Source: Cristatella mucedo (taxonomy: Eukaryota > Bryozoa > Phylactolaemata > Cristatellidae). Taken from it: DNA of 64,000 nucleotides. The notes beneath the pieces are model-generated. The model saw nothing but the letters and a program-made list of their open reading frames with translations. It had not been told where the DNA came from and did not search any database. The position numbers were made by a program, and so were the translations under genes. Position 1 is the stretch's first letter. Every line of letters begins with the position of its first letter. Shown piece by piece: positions 11,961 through 22,842 of the stretch. The stretch lies in contig WPIO01000053.1 in assembly GCA_009760855.2 (NCBI GenBank), positions 1,815,501-1,879,500 of the forward strand, in the 5' to 3' direction.

Positions 11961-12369
11961 CACTGCATTCGCGACCGCAGTGTCGAGGTCAAGGGTTCGA
12001 ATCCGAGGGTTGGGAATTCTTTATTGCGGCTGCGAGACTTGGTAATAGCCTTAAACACTCTGTTGTCGCTATTCAACAATGCTGATATGGCACCGAGTGC
12101 ATTTTTTTGACAAGCATGTGATATTTGGAGGCAACATGCACAGCCTGAGTATAGGGATATGGTTAGTAGCAGTAGGCAGTGTAAGCATTCAGCAGCTGTA
12201 AATATCCAATTAGGACGACTCAGACTAAACCTCACAATGAAGCGACATCTAACGCAACTTTTATCTTCTTATAAATTTCGTCAAATAACGAACTTTTGTG
12301 ACGTAAGTTACAAGTGAAGCACATGCTTTGGGCATGGGCGAAGTAAGGCTTGAAAACCTTTAAAAAAAT

Positions 12370-12640
12370 TTAAAAGCGCACCTATTAAGCTCAGTAATTC
12401 ATGGGTCACTATGAAGTATCCTTAGTAAACATAGGCATACTGACACTGTGCACGCTGCCATCAGCACAAATTGCATGCCGACAACGCATACACCACTACT
12501 AAACATCGGCTTTCTTATTTTTGAGTGAGCGTACTGCCACTATACATTAGAGTGTGCTTCCTTTGCAGCAATTGCAAAGTGCCTATAAAGACATTGAGTT
12601 CTCTGATGGCGTTGTTTATTATTGGGAATATAATTCTGCT
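12370..12640 (+). mobile_element. Ancient LINE alpha 3' UTR upstream of gene A
   Basis: Weak but continuous similarity to the LINE alpha 3' UTR, ending at the ...TCTGATGGCG... signature near 12,610. A comparably old copy sits in the same position upstream of gene D (53,465-53,760), so it predates that duplication. Confidence 0.5.
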
Positions 12641-13084
12641 GCAGATTGCTTAAAAATCAAGGAAGACTCCGAAAATGATATCTAGAGAGTGAATGAATGT
12701 TATATAACTTTACGTTCGTCAGGAGATACCCAGGCTAGTGGATTTTAAGAGTTGTGTTTTCAGACGCCGGTCTCACTCTGTGCTGCCTGTAATTACTAAG
12801 GCGGTTTAACGGCTGTTCTATTTTACAGAGGATTCATACTACAATCAGTAGATGTAATATTCATAACGATGAATTTGTTAGTGTTTGCTTGCTAGTGTCT
12901 GCGGATTAATTTGCTTTATAACAAAACCGGAAAACAACAGTAATAACGGTAAGCCAAATCATCAAAAACGGTACCGTTGAAACGTTGGAAGGCTGGTCAT
13001 GTAACTATCTTCATGTCATGAGCTTCACGAACGCAAGACAAAAGGACGAATCTAATGCAACAATTATGAAAGAGCTCCTACTGG

Positions 13085-13626
13085 ACTGAGGCAGGTGAAG
13101 ACAATAACAGATTCCTATGGTTTACAGAGAAAAGCTACACGGTTTCATTCAGCACTTTAGCTTGGTCGTACTTTAGAGATTTACCGTTACGCGGGTTAGA
13201 GCTTTGACCGCTGTTAAGTTTGCCAAAATGTCTATTCCTCACATAGTTGGCTTTTTACGTGTGTTTTCGTAATCAAATGTACACTTTATATTAGTGTACC
13301 TTACGCAAGGCGGCTAGGCCAATCGCCATGCTTCCTTGCCAGCCTAGCTAAATTGCCCGTAACGTTATTTGCACCGAATATCGCATTGCAAGTATATAGT
13401 AATACTTTTTAACTATTCACTTTGGTATGTATATTTCGCGTCAATTAACGAAACGAATGTCTTTATCGACGGCGGAACCGGATGCAGGACGCATTCTGGG
13501 AGACCTCGTGACCTGGAGCTAAGTAAGGCGTCGTCCGACAGTTTACGCTTATTTTCGTGCTACTGGTCAGGCTGCTCTGTAGTGGTCTTTATTCCCAACA
13601 AGAGTAAAACCAATTGAGGCGAGAAA
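13085..13626 (+). promoter_or_regulatory. Conserved 5' flank of gene A (probable promoter and 5' UTR)
   Basis: About 540 bp upstream of the start codon align with the flanks of genes B, C, D and the 4.6-kb pseudogene. The last bases before the ATG share the pattern AAGAGT-rich, CCAAT, GGCGAGAA. Conservation across diverged paralogues suggests promoter and leader function but could also reflect recent common descent. No convincing TATA box was identified. In B, C and D a pyrimidine-rich CTAG precedes the CAAGAGT-like segment and could be a 3' splice site; gene A lacks that AG. Confidence 0.4.
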
Positions 13627-15843
13627 ATGCAAAGACCTGGCGACGCACAATACAGACTCGTTGAGCAGCTGAGCGATGCAGTGAACGCGGCCGGATGCCC
13701 CGACTCCTTCTACGCAGGTTTCGACGAGGCGACCAGCCACGAAGAAAGAGTTTCATATTTGCTGGACTCAGATATAATTTGCAAGGTTCTGCAGAGTTCG
13801 GTACCACCACCCTACTTGCCACCGCCAGCCGGCGAGCCGGAAGCTCTTTGTCAAAGAGGCAGTGAGCTTTATCGTGAAGCTAAGTATGACGAAGCACTCA
13901 AAATATACAACGAAAGTATATTTTGCAGTCGCTCGCGTGAGCAGTCGCCGCATTTGCCGGCCGACGGCGAAGGCCTCAGTAACTTCCGCTTGGCTGTTAG
14001 CTACTCGGAACGCTCGTTGGTGTTGTGCCAGCTCGGCGAGTACGGCTGCTGCTTACGCGACATCGAGGCTGCGCTCGCTTCCGGCTACCCGGAGCACCTC
14101 CACTACCAGCTGCACGAGCGCCGGACGCACTGCCTGGTCGCCCTCGGCGAGTACAGCTCTGCCGAGGAGGCGCTGCGAGATAGCGAGGAGTCGCTACGGC
14201 TTGCCGGGCTCAGCAAGAAAGATGAAAAGGAAATTTGGGGCAAGCTCGAACGGCACCGCTTGGCCTGTGCTGCCAAGCCTGAATTGCCACCGAAGGACGC
14301 TGCAGTCGCGGTTGACCTGCCCGACCTGTCGCACGGTACAAATCAGAGTTATCCAGCCCTGTCATCAGCTGTTGCGGTGGAGAGGAACACCACCTACGGA
14401 AGACATGTCATCGCCAAGCAGAAGCTCAGCGTGGGAGACGTGCTGCTAGTTGAGGAACCCCTAGCCTCGGTCCTGGAGCTAGACTGTCTGAGCACTCACT
14501 GCCAGCACTGCCTCATGCGGCTCGTCGCTGTGTACCCGTGCCGGGGACGGTGCTCGGTGGCTCGCTACTGCAGCCTGACATGCGAGGCAGCGAGCTGGTC
14601 CGGCTACCATCGCTTCGAGTGCCGACGTATGGAAGCACTAGTGGACTTCGGCCTGCAGCACGGCCACCTCGCCCTTCGAGCCGTCCTCGCCGGCGGACTG
14701 GCCCACTACGAAGCTCGCGAAAGGCCATCATTTCCTATTCACCGAGCTGCTGCAGAGGAAGCCGCTGCCACTGAATCAGCTGCCTCAGCCGAAGCGACTG
14801 GAGATGGTCGGCCACCAGACCTCGGCAGTTCCTGTAAAGATGACGTCTGTGCCCTCGTCTTTCAGATCGAGACACACGAGTCCAAATGCGACAAGTCTGT
14901 CTTGTTCCACCTTGCTCTGACGTCGGTTTATTTCTCACTGTGTGTCGATGTTGCAAAGGATTCGAAGGAAAAACCCAGTGGAGGCTACAGCAGCAGGTCA
15001 GATCCTGCTCAATGCGCCACAGCCACCGGCCAGGACGGCAGTGACGGTGACGTTGTCGAGACGATGCTGACTGACATGACCGCACTGAGCCTGGTCGAAG
15101 ATGTTGCCCTTAGGTCGAGACTAATAGATATGGCTGCTCTCACACTTCACTATATTCTCGTTGCTGCGAAAAACGTCCGTGCGATTTACGAATTCCGCTG
15201 CCACCGTGAGGCCATGGGACAGAACACGACAAGTTTCGGCGGTGTCGAAATAGGAATCGGCGTATACGGCACGACCGGCTTGCTCAATCACTCGTGTGAC
15301 CAGAACGTGTGTAGGCACAGCTATGGCCGCAAGTTAGTGATCCGCTGCCTGCGGTCCCTCCAGCCAGGCGAGCAGCTGTTCGACAACTACGGTGTCTGGT
15401 ATCTAAACAAAGAGCAGACTAGCCGCCAAGCATGGCTTCGCGAGAGATATTATTTCCACTGCAGCTGTGATGCCTGTAAAGGCAACTGGCCCCAGTTGAC
15501 AGACCTTCGAGACGACTGGCGAGTACGTCCCTGCCGTCACTGGAATTACAGAGAGGATTGGCAATGTGAAGGCTGCTTAGCTTATGCCAAAAAAGCTTAT
15601 AAAGATCTGACGAGAATGCTACCTGACGTGTACTCCCTTGATCGACGACGGGCAATCTCCGTTTGTTCGGAAGTGGAAGCTAGCTTCGGCATGCTGAGCA
15701 GCGTTCTGGTCAATCCCAACAGAATTCTCATCAAATGTCAAGATCAATTGCTGCATTGCTATAATTGGATGGCTAATTTCTACGTATTGCCGACAAAGGA
15801 TGACCGTTCGTCAGATTCTGCACAAGGGAGAGGGTCTAGTTAG
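13627..15843 (+). CDS. Smyd4-like: SMYD4-like protein A: TPR-MYND-SET lysine methyltransferase, 738 aa
   Basis: This is a single open frame of 738 codons with no visible intron. Order of parts: N-terminal region with TPR-like helices (about residues 70-200); first part of SET (YGRHVIAKQKLSVGDVLLVEEP, 257-278, shown here only as its span and start GDVLLVEEP); MYND zinc finger with all eight ligands (C292, C295, C305, C309, C315, C319, H328, C332); a variable insert (375-490); the core SET motif NHSC (554-557) and GEQLFDNYG (581-589) with the conserved tyrosine Y588; post-SET CxCxxC (C612, C614, C617) plus C636, C647 and C650. This order and size match SMYD4, which in known animals methylates protein lysines and acts in muscle or heart and chromatin regulation. 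The usual proline after NHSCD is glutamine here. The ATG is supported by alignment with B and C. Confidence 0.92.
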   Translation: MQRPGDAQYRLVEQLSDAVNAAGCPDSFYAGFDEATSHEERVSYLLDSDIICKVLQSSVPPPYLPPPAGEPEALCQRGSELYREAKYDEALKIYNESIFCSRSREQSPHLPADGEGLSNFRLAVSYSERSLVLCQLGEYGCCLRDIEAALASGYPEHLHYQLHERRTHCLVALGEYSSAEEALRDSEESLRLAGLSKKDEKEIWGKLERHRLACAAKPELPPKDAAVAVDLPDLSHGTNQSYPALSSAVAVERNTTYGRHVIAKQKLSVGDVLLVEEPLASVLELDCLSTHCQHCLMRLVAVYPCRGRCSVARYCSLTCEAASWSGYHRFECRRMEALVDFGLQHGHLALRAVLAGGLAHYEARERPSFPIHRAAAEEAAATESAASAEATGDGRPPDLGSSCKDDVCALVFQIETHESKCDKSVLFHLALTSVYFSLCVDVAKDSKEKPSGGYSSRSDPAQCATATGQDGSDGDVVETMLTDMTALSLVEDVALRSRLIDMAALTLHYILVAAKNVRAIYEFRCHREAMGQNTTSFGGVEIGIGVYGTTGLLNHSCDQNVCRHSYGRKLVIRCLRSLQPGEQLFDNYGVWYLNKEQTSRQAWLRERYYFHCSCDACKGNWPQLTDLRDDWRVRPCRHWNYREDWQCEGCLAYAKKAYKDLTRMLPDVYSLDRRRAISVCSEVEASFGMLSSVLVNPNRILIKCQDQLLHCYNWMANFYVLPTKDDRSSDSAQGRGSS

Positions 15844-16039
15844 AGGCCAGTTCCCAGTGTGCCCACTCCCGACTCCTACGTCAACGATCGAGAAACGCTG
15901 TGTTGCAACCACACTGCACGTTGTTCCACTGAGTGCCAATAAGGCCCAGGCAACCAGTCATTCGCTCGTGACAATCTAGAATGGCAAGTGAAGCTGGTCG
16001 CTCGGTAGCGTAGCTATAGCACTTCTTACTTTAAAGTGT

Positions 16040-16045
16040 ATTAAA
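16040..16045 (+). promoter_or_regulatory. Poly(A) signal ATTAAA of gene A
   Basis: ATTAAA lies about 195 bp after the stop codon. The same hexamer is kept at a similar distance after genes B, C and D, which supports it as the cleavage and polyadenylation signal. Confidence 0.55.
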
Positions 16046-16419
16046 GATATAAACTATATCTTCTTGCTTTGTGAAAACTCTCGTTTGTGATCGCGGGTTC
16101 TGCCAGATCGTACATTTCGAAACTATATGTCGTTTAGCCTTGCCTTAAGGGTGAAGCCAGCATTTACTGCCAAATTGAGTCTTGAAGCATTTCCGAAATT
16201 GATAGAAAAGCTCTCGCTGATTTTTTTTGTCTTCTAGAACAGTTTCATCATACCCTGTATCTGCAAGTAAGTAAACCTTCCTTAATGCTAACAAATTCTG
16301 CGACTTGTAGGCCATTCCACATAATTAAAAAGTTGACGGTCATTTTTGTGGTCACTTGTATTCTAGTCGTAGAAAATGCTCAAAATCCGCCTTACACTCC
16401 TGCATAAAGCCAAATCATT

Positions 16420-16505
16420 GATCGCGCACAAGGTGAGGCGACGGTTTTTTAAACCAAGATCGTGGGTTCCAATCATGCGGTGGGAAATCCTTAATTTTCC
16501 TAGAA
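16420..16505 (+). repeat. tRNA-like repeat (SINE-type head)
   Basis: The segment carries a B-box-like GTGGGTTCCAATC and an upstream A-box-like region. A paralogous copy is at 28,250-28,335 downstream of gene B, so it was carried by the gene duplication. The cloverleaf is poorly formed, so a functional tRNA is unlikely. The surrounding 15,844-17,365 is otherwise gene A 3' flank with no gene seen. Confidence 0.4.
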
Positions 16506-17365
16506 GCTCTTCGATCGCAATTAAAAACACGATGTAAAATCAGCTAGTGATGGATATTTGCTTGCTAATCTGCTTTTCTAATTCTCCCATCCTCTTCCTT
16601 AGACTACATATCCCCTCCTACACTAACTTATCTCATCCACTATGTCTTCGGTTTTAGCCTACGGGCAAGGCCGGAAGAATTACCTCATCTGATCCAGAGT
16701 AGATGCCGGCTCTCCCAAGCCAACTATAGATGTTGAACTAGTAAACGCTTGTTAGTTTCAAGTTTGCCAAAGTTAAGTTCCATTAGTAAAATTCAGAGTT
16801 AATATATAGAGTTATAATAATCTTTCATTTAAAGAGAAGCTTTCGTAGAGGTATTAAGAAATTTTCCCTCTACTTGGGAGTTTATGCTTTGATCTTGTTA
16901 GGATCTTGACGTGTACTTACAGCATTCGTGCTTGTGTTTGTCGAAAGGGTTTTATTGTAACCATTCTGGCGTCGTAATCATTTCTTGAAGGTTTACAATT
17001 TGCAAACTAAACAGCTCGACACTTAACGATGCCACCACAGCTGTTTTCCCCGTCTTTCATGTGGTTATATCAATAAAAGCTAAACGTCAAATTGCCATCC
17101 AGGGCTTGAACATTGAACTCTAGCCGCTTGCAGTAGCCAGGAGGCAGTTTTTGAATCTATTGTCTTGATTTCATCCGTCAACAAGCAAGGTGTCCAAAGT
17201 CTATCGCCCGCCATTTACCAAATCTTCCTTTATCAGAAATTTTAGTTATCTCATTTCAATCCTAAGTGCAGGAACTCGAACCTTTCTCATTATGGTCGTT
17301 TTTCAATGGCAATTTTGGTTACTAATTCTATGGGCTCACCACTTAATTTGGTGAGCTGACTATTT

Positions 17366-17620
17366 GCCTCTAGTGGCTTTCGTGAACTACCTTACCCAAA
17401 TCAAGGGTCATTGCAACGACAAAATCGTCAAATGTAATTGCACCTTATTATACCATAATACTACCACATTTTGCTCATCTGATTACATTCTGATTAAATT
17501 CAGTCTGAATAGCATAAATTCTGCATCCTCACCTTAAACCACAAGTGAATAGTGAAACATCATAAACCTTGACATCGAGGATTTCCGTGCCAGAGAATTA
17601 TCTTTGCTTCTATAATTGTA
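17366..17620 (+). mobile_element. LINE alpha endonuclease-end fragment
   Basis: About 250 bp match the endonuclease end of LINE alpha (compare 7,490-7,720), including the SDH motif region near 17,470-17,500. The same truncated fragment, always followed by an opposite-strand LINE alpha 3' end, recurs at 22,255, 24,030 and 30,405. Confidence 0.6.
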
Positions 17621-17621
17621 T

Positions 17622-18840
17622 TAATAATAATAATGCATGTGATAACCCGCGCTCAGAGAAGTTGATCTTTTTCTAGGCACTTTACATTTGCTGCAAAGGG
17701 AAACGTACTTGATTGATGAGTAATATCACACTTGATAAACAACATGAATAAAGTGGTTGGGGCTGATATGCACAGGGTCGGCATGAAAATGTGGCATGTG
17801 GTAGCATGCACAGTGTCAGCACGCCTAAACACTTGAAGGACGAATCGCAGGGACCCACTAAACGCTGTCCTAAAAAGGTGTGGTCTTAAGTTCTTTTTAA
17901 ATGTGTTCGAGTCAGGGGATGTTCTGATGCAAGTCGGGAGTGAGTTTCAGGCTTGTGGAGCCTACGAGCTCAATGCACTGCCTCCAAAGGATTTGAGATT
18001 TGTACGAGGTATTTGTAAACTGTAGGATTCCGATAAGAGGGTGGTTCGATGCTTGGCCTGGTCCTGGAAAGGATCTGACAGAAAGGCTGGAGCCAAAGAA
18101 TTAAGTACCCTAAAAGTGAGCGACAAAATCTGTAAGTCGATCCGTTGCTTAACTGGTAGCCAGTGCAGGTCGGCATGAAGGGGTTTGGTGTGGTGACTGG
18201 GATGCCCACGACAGACGAGCCTAGCATTTGAGTTTCGCACCAGCTGTGAACGCGTGATAACACATGCCAGTAGGCCAGCGAACACTGAGTTACAGAAGTC
18301 AAGACGGGATGTCACGAATGCATGGACTAACTTAGACGTGCTATCGTTATCAAAACAAGCCAGAATTTTTCCAATATCACGTAGCTGAAATTACGCAGAT
18401 TTTAATATGGAGCTGATGTGGTCGTCTAAAGAGAGGTCTCTTAGGAACATGACACCTGGATTTCGAGCTCATTCAACAGGAGATATGCTGGCCGACGCAA
18501 TTTTAAACCTCGGCCTGTCCAATTTCTGAATCACACTGGGTTCACCGACAACCAGGAAGTTAGTTTCATCATCGTGTAGTTGTAGAGAATTTTCTGCCTC
18601 CATGTGGGGACGTCATCAATACATGCAGCAAGTGATTTGAGAGAACTCGAGGCGCTTGAACGCTGGCAGGGATTAAAGCAAAGGTACAACTGAGCCTCAT
18701 TCGCATTGAAATGGAAGCCTAGATTGTGTTTGGCAATCACATCCGCAAGAGGGAGAGTATAAATCTTGAAATGAACCAGACCTAGCTTGAAGCCGTGAGG
18801 TATGCCATGTTTAAGAGGTCTTGGATGATAATTGTCCATT
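17622..18840 (-). mobile_element. LINE alpha 3' half, minus strand
   Basis: Reading on the minus strand from 18,840 down: RT end (LNDDKT-like segment damaged), C-terminal RT (17,962-18,315 open: RLDFCNSVFAGL, DLHWLPVKQRIDLQILSL), then the 3' UTR ending with ATT-type repeats at about 17,622-17,640. Stops and frameshifts mark it as dead. It replaces the short 3' end seen at the equivalent site of the other copies, which may mean this longer form is the original insertion. Confidence 0.8.
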
Positions 18841-18889
18841 TACATATATAATCTATATTTTTCCACTGAGATACGATGTAAACCCTAGT

Positions 18890-20274
18890 AGAGCAGTGCA
18901 GGTAGTGCCAAATGTAATGTAATGTATCTCCGTCAGTAACTCCACAAAAGTCATAAAGACCATGTGGGTGTTACGCAGGAGAGTTTTGCATAGAGCACTC
19001 ACTACCTAAGCTGCATTCGGTAAGCATTCGGTAGCTAACAGACTTCGTCTCACGCAAAAAAGAGAAAGTGGGAAGCATAGCTGAGTCAGGAGAGCAGTTG
19101 AGGTAGTGAGTAGCATAGAAGTAGCAGTTCAGGCCCGCTGAAAAAGATGTGCCATAGTCGGCAGTTGGAGAGTAGATGTCGTTGCATAAGAATTGTGGAA
19201 GCGAGTTCCACAGCCTAGGACCTGCAGAGCTAAAGCTTCGGTCACCAACTGTCTGTAAGCTGAGGAATGGGACAGCTAATTTATTGTCCACAGAGGACCT
19301 GAGGGCGCGAACAGGCTGAAACTGATGCAGCAGTTCAGCTAGGTACGAAGGAGCCAAGCCGTGGCGGGCCTTGTGGGTCAGCGTAAAAACTTTGCTCCGT
19401 ATACTTTGCTCAACCGGCAACCATCTTAGCTCTTTCAGCAGAGGTGACACGTGCTCAAACCGCTGGGACTTGAAGACCAGCCTTGCAGCCATATTCATAG
19501 TCCACTGTAGTAGCATAATAGCTTTCTTTGGCTGCCCAGCCAAAAGGGAATTACAATAATCAAGCCGAGACAGAACTAAAGAGCTAGTTAAATTTTTTAC
19601 GAGCCACTGTGGGAGACAGCTTCTAATCTTGGATAAGGATCGGATGTGATGGCTAGCTGTAGAGGCAGTCTTCTGAATGAAGCTTTTGAAATTGAGGCAG
19701 CTGCCGAACACGACACCTGGATTACGAGCATGTGGTGAAGGTCGCACAATAGCTTCCCTTATTAGAACAGCAAAGCCTTTCAATCCAGCCACACGCTTAG
19801 GGTGTCCTATGAGCAGCAGTTCGGTTTTATCGTCATTTAATTTCAGGAAGTTTTTCGACATCCAGGATCGAATATCGGCAAGGCAAGCATTCAGTTTCTC
19901 AGTTGCTGCAGCAGACTCCGACGGTTTAAATGACAAATACAACTGGGTATCGTCAGCATAGAAGTGATATCCTATTCCATGGGCCTAATCCCTTTTCTCA
20001 GATGTGTATAAATGGAGAACAGCAACGGACCGGGTGCAGACCCTTAAGGGACTACACAGGTGACCCTTCTCATGTCTGAGACCCGACCCCCACACGACAC
20101 GGATTGAACACGATCAGACAAGTATGATTTAAACCACGCCAGTGCTTCGTCTGCCAGACCGATCGTTGTTCTCAATCGTTCAAGCAGAACTTCGTGATCT
20201 ATGGTGTCGAAGGCAGCAGACAGATCTAGGAGAGCTAGGGCAGTGACATTCCCGTCGTCATTGCCACGTAGAAT
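18890..20274 (-). mobile_element. LINE beta, minus strand, long open RT segment
   Basis: An open frame of 323 codons (18,971-19,942, minus) covers the RT end and C-terminal domain: NFLKLNDDKTELLLIGHPK, SLVLSRLDYCNSLLAG, ARLVFKSQRFEHVSPL, GDRSFSSAGPRLWNSLP. Upstream RT sequence (19,943-20,274) is frameshifted. The 3' end carries the family signature and ACATT-type repeats near 18,905-18,930. An LTR element interrupts its upstream part exactly at 20,274/20,275. This is the best-preserved LINE in the window. Confidence 0.85.
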
Positions 20275-20978
20275 TGCAACGGAGCAGCTCTCAGGCTAGC
20301 CGCGATATTAGCCCTTGCCTTAGTGGGTCTGACTAGGGCACCTAGAGCAACCGTAGCAGGCGGACTAGGCTAGGATTTGCCAAGGATTGGCCAAGGACTA
20401 GCCAAGGACTCTCCGAGGAATGACCAGGGGCTCAGGGCTGCAGCTTTGGTAGTCGATGCGAGACTACGCTTCGAGAGCACGAGAGACGAACCTACGGCGA
20501 CGGACAGCTAAGTGTAACTTAAACTGAGCAGTTCTGTTCAACCGGCTACTCAGTTAGCCGCTCGTATCTTGGGGTGCTGTAGCGACGCGCGCATACGGTA
20601 GTTAGTTATACTCGGACTTCGGGAGTTCGCGCAGTTAACTCCGTCGGTCCGGTACACTCTGCGTAAACGCGTAGGGTAGTTATTCTAGTCGGGCTTCGGG
20701 AGTTCGCGCAGTTAACTCCGTCGGACCGATACGCGCCGCGTAAGCGCACAGGGTAGTTGGTTATACTCGGACTTCGGGAGTTAGCGCAGTTAACTCCGTT
20801 GGTCCGGTGCGCGCCGCGTAAAGCGCTTGAGCCGGCGCGTAACCGCTACGAACAGGCCCACAATAAACTGTTGCTTTCGGCACCCATTTATGGCCGCCTG
20901 TGTTTTAACCGCACTGCAGCACTGCATCGCACAGTCCACCGGTAGAGAGCCGGGGAACGAGCTGTCTGGGCGGTTACA
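20275..20978 (+). mobile_element. 5' LTR of a Ty3/gypsy-type element
   Basis: The left edge is defined by the point where LINE beta homology ends, immediately followed by TGCAACGG. The right edge is GCGGTTACA, immediately followed by a primer-binding-site-like TTTGGTGACCC. That gives a 704-bp LTR with TG...CA ends. AATAAA occurs at about 20,861. It contains short GCCAAGGACT-type repeats (20,375-20,420) and three copies of a 77-bp repeat. Confidence 0.75.
20597..20829 (+). repeat. Three tandem 77-78 bp repeats inside the LTR
   Basis: Units start at 20,597, 20,675 and 20,752 with GGTAGTT. Each contains GGAGTT and AACTCC arms able to form a 6-bp stem. Repeats of this kind in U3 regions often bind transcription factors; that role is inference here. 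Confidence 0.8.
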
Positions 20979-20991
20979 TTTGGTGACCCTG
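20979..20991 (+). other. Primer-binding site of the LTR element
   Basis: TTTGGTGACCCTG directly follows the CA end of the LTR. TGGTGACCC is a familiar start of tRNA-complementary primer sites in metazoan Ty3/gypsy elements. The cognate tRNA was not determined. Confidence 0.6.
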
Positions 20992-21035
20992 CTTTTGATT
21001 CGAAACACTTGCAACCTTCGAGATTATAGGTGGAG

Positions 21036-21595
21036 ATGGCTTCGTTTAACGGTTCGGAGCTATTGAATACTTCCGGCCCAGCGTTCGACGTCCTGCAGTC
21101 GAGCCTAAACGACCCCGCTATTTTTTCTCCGAGTAGCCGCGATCTAACGGAGCGTTTGAGCGCGCTCGATGAAGAGAATGCGCAGCTACGCGCGGCAGTC
21201 GCTGCTGCACGGGTCGGCCGCCCCAGCACCCGCACACCAGCTGGGTCGCAGCCTTACCGCCGAGCTGCACCCCGGAAGCGGCGCCACGCGGCCCGCCTAC
21301 GATACTTCGTTCGCCATCGCACTACGTGGTCTGTCTCTTACCGCGCCCGGAGGGGTATGCTGCTCCCACTGCCTTGCGACATGCCGAAGGTTACGCCCCA
21401 TACGTTACGACGTGCCCGGCAGGAGCCGCTCCACCTCGCGCTGCTCACGTTTCGCACGCTGCGACCGCTATCTTTCCTTCACCCCGCGCGGAGCCTTTTT
21501 CCGCTAACCCTGCTTCCGGTGGCGCGGCAAGCTATCCGCGGCCGGACCATGCGGAAAAGCCACAGGCGCACTCGGACGCCGCCTATAGATGTTAA
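21036..21595 (+). pseudogene. Truncated and frameshifted gag of the LTR element
   Basis: The gag reading frame starts at ATG 21,036 (MASFNGSELLNTSG) and runs through a short coiled-coil-like segment (ERLSALDEENAQLRAAVA). After about codon 60 the protein-like, proline/alanine-rich sequence continues in other frames (for example 21,326-21,595), so one or two frameshifts are present. The element stops near 21,595 and the SMYD4 flank resumes. No pol gene and no 3' LTR are present, so most of the element was deleted. Confidence 0.6.
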
Positions 21596-22254
21596 ACTAT
21601 AGATAACTATAGATGTTAAACTAGTAAACGCTAGTTAGTTTCAAGTTTGCCAAAGTTAAGTTCCAATAATAAAATTCATCGTTAATATTATATAGTTACA
21701 ATACCCTTTCATTTAAAGCTGAGCTTTCGTCGAGGTAAAAACAAATTTTCCCAGCTACTTTGAAGTTTATGCTTTGATCTTGTTAGGATCTTGATGACAT
21801 GTATTTACAGCATTCGTGCTTATGTGTGTCGAAAGGGTTTTATTGTAACCAACCTGGTGTCGAATTATTTTTCTAGAAGGCTTAGGATTTGCAAAGTGAA
21901 CAGCTCGGCACTTAACGATGCCACCACAGCTGTTTCCTTCGTCTTTTATGTGGTTAGATCAATCAAAGCTAAACGTCAAATTGCCATCCAGGGCTTGAAC
22001 ATCGAACTCTAGCCGCTTGCAGTATCCAGGAGACAGTTTTTTTAATCTATTGTCTTGATGTTATCCGTCAACAAGCAAGGTGTCCGAAGTCTATCGCCCG
22101 CCATTTACCAAATCTTCCTTTATCAGAATGTTCAGTTATCTCATTTCAATACTAAGTGAAGGAATTCGTGCCTTTCTTATTACGGTTGTTTTTTAATAGT
22201 AATTTTGGCTACTAATTCGATGCGTTCAGCACTCAAATTTGTGAGCTTACTCTT
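21596..22254 (+). repeat. Duplicated SMYD4 3' flank
   Basis: This stretch repeats 16,725-17,365 with many small differences, and matches 28,560-28,757 plus 29,966-30,400. It is noncoding flank copied along with the genes. It rejoins the array sequence after the LINE and LTR insertions. Confidence 0.7.
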
Positions 22255-22500
22255 TGCCGCTCGTGGCTTTCGTGAACCACCATCCTCAAATTAAAGGTCA
22301 TACCACTGACAAAATAGCCACATGTAATTGCACCTTATTATACCGTATTACTACCACATTTTGCTCATCTGATCACATTCAGATAAAATTCAGTATAAAA
22401 TAAATACACTCTACATCCTCCCCTAAAAACCACAGGTGAATAGTGAAACCTCATAAACCTTGACATCGAGGCTGTCCGTGCAGGAGAATTATCTTTGCTT
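22255..22500 (+). mobile_element. LINE alpha endonuclease-end fragment
   Basis: Same truncated fragment as at 17,366-17,620, in the same position within the duplicated flank. Confidence 0.55.
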
Positions 22501-22504
22501 CTAT

Positions 22505-22835
22505 AATAGTATTAATAATAATAAGGCACGTAATAACCCGCCCTCAAGGCAGTTGATCTTTTTCCAGGCACGCTACCTATGCTGCAAAAGGAAACGCACT
22601 TGATTGGTGAGTAATATCACACTTGATTAAAAACATGAATGAAGTGGCTGTTGCTGATATGCACAGGATCAGCATGCAAATGCAGTATGTGGTAGCATGC
22701 ACAGTGTCAGCACGCATAAACACTTGAAGGACGAATCGCAGGGACCCACTAAATGCTGTCCTAAATAGGTGTGTTTTTAAGTTCTTTTTAATTGCGTTCG
22801 AGTCAGGGGACGTTCTGACGCAAGTCTTAAGGGAG
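22505..22835 (-). mobile_element. LINE alpha 3' end, minus strand
   Basis: On the minus strand the last RT codons (NSLKTCVRTSPDSNAIKK region) and the 3' UTR are recognisable, ending at ATT-type repeats near 22,505-22,525. It stops abruptly at about 22,835 against the truncated LTR. Confidence 0.75.
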
Positions 22836-22842
22836 TTCACTT

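Noticed and set aside
13768-15655. Long open frames antisense or frame-shifted within the SMYD4-like genes
   Set aside because: They recur at matching positions in all paralogues because the main frame is conserved and GC-rich; they have no domain features of their own.
20597-20829. CRISPR-like array
   Set aside because: Three contiguous 77-bp units without spacers, inside an LTR of an animal retroelement.
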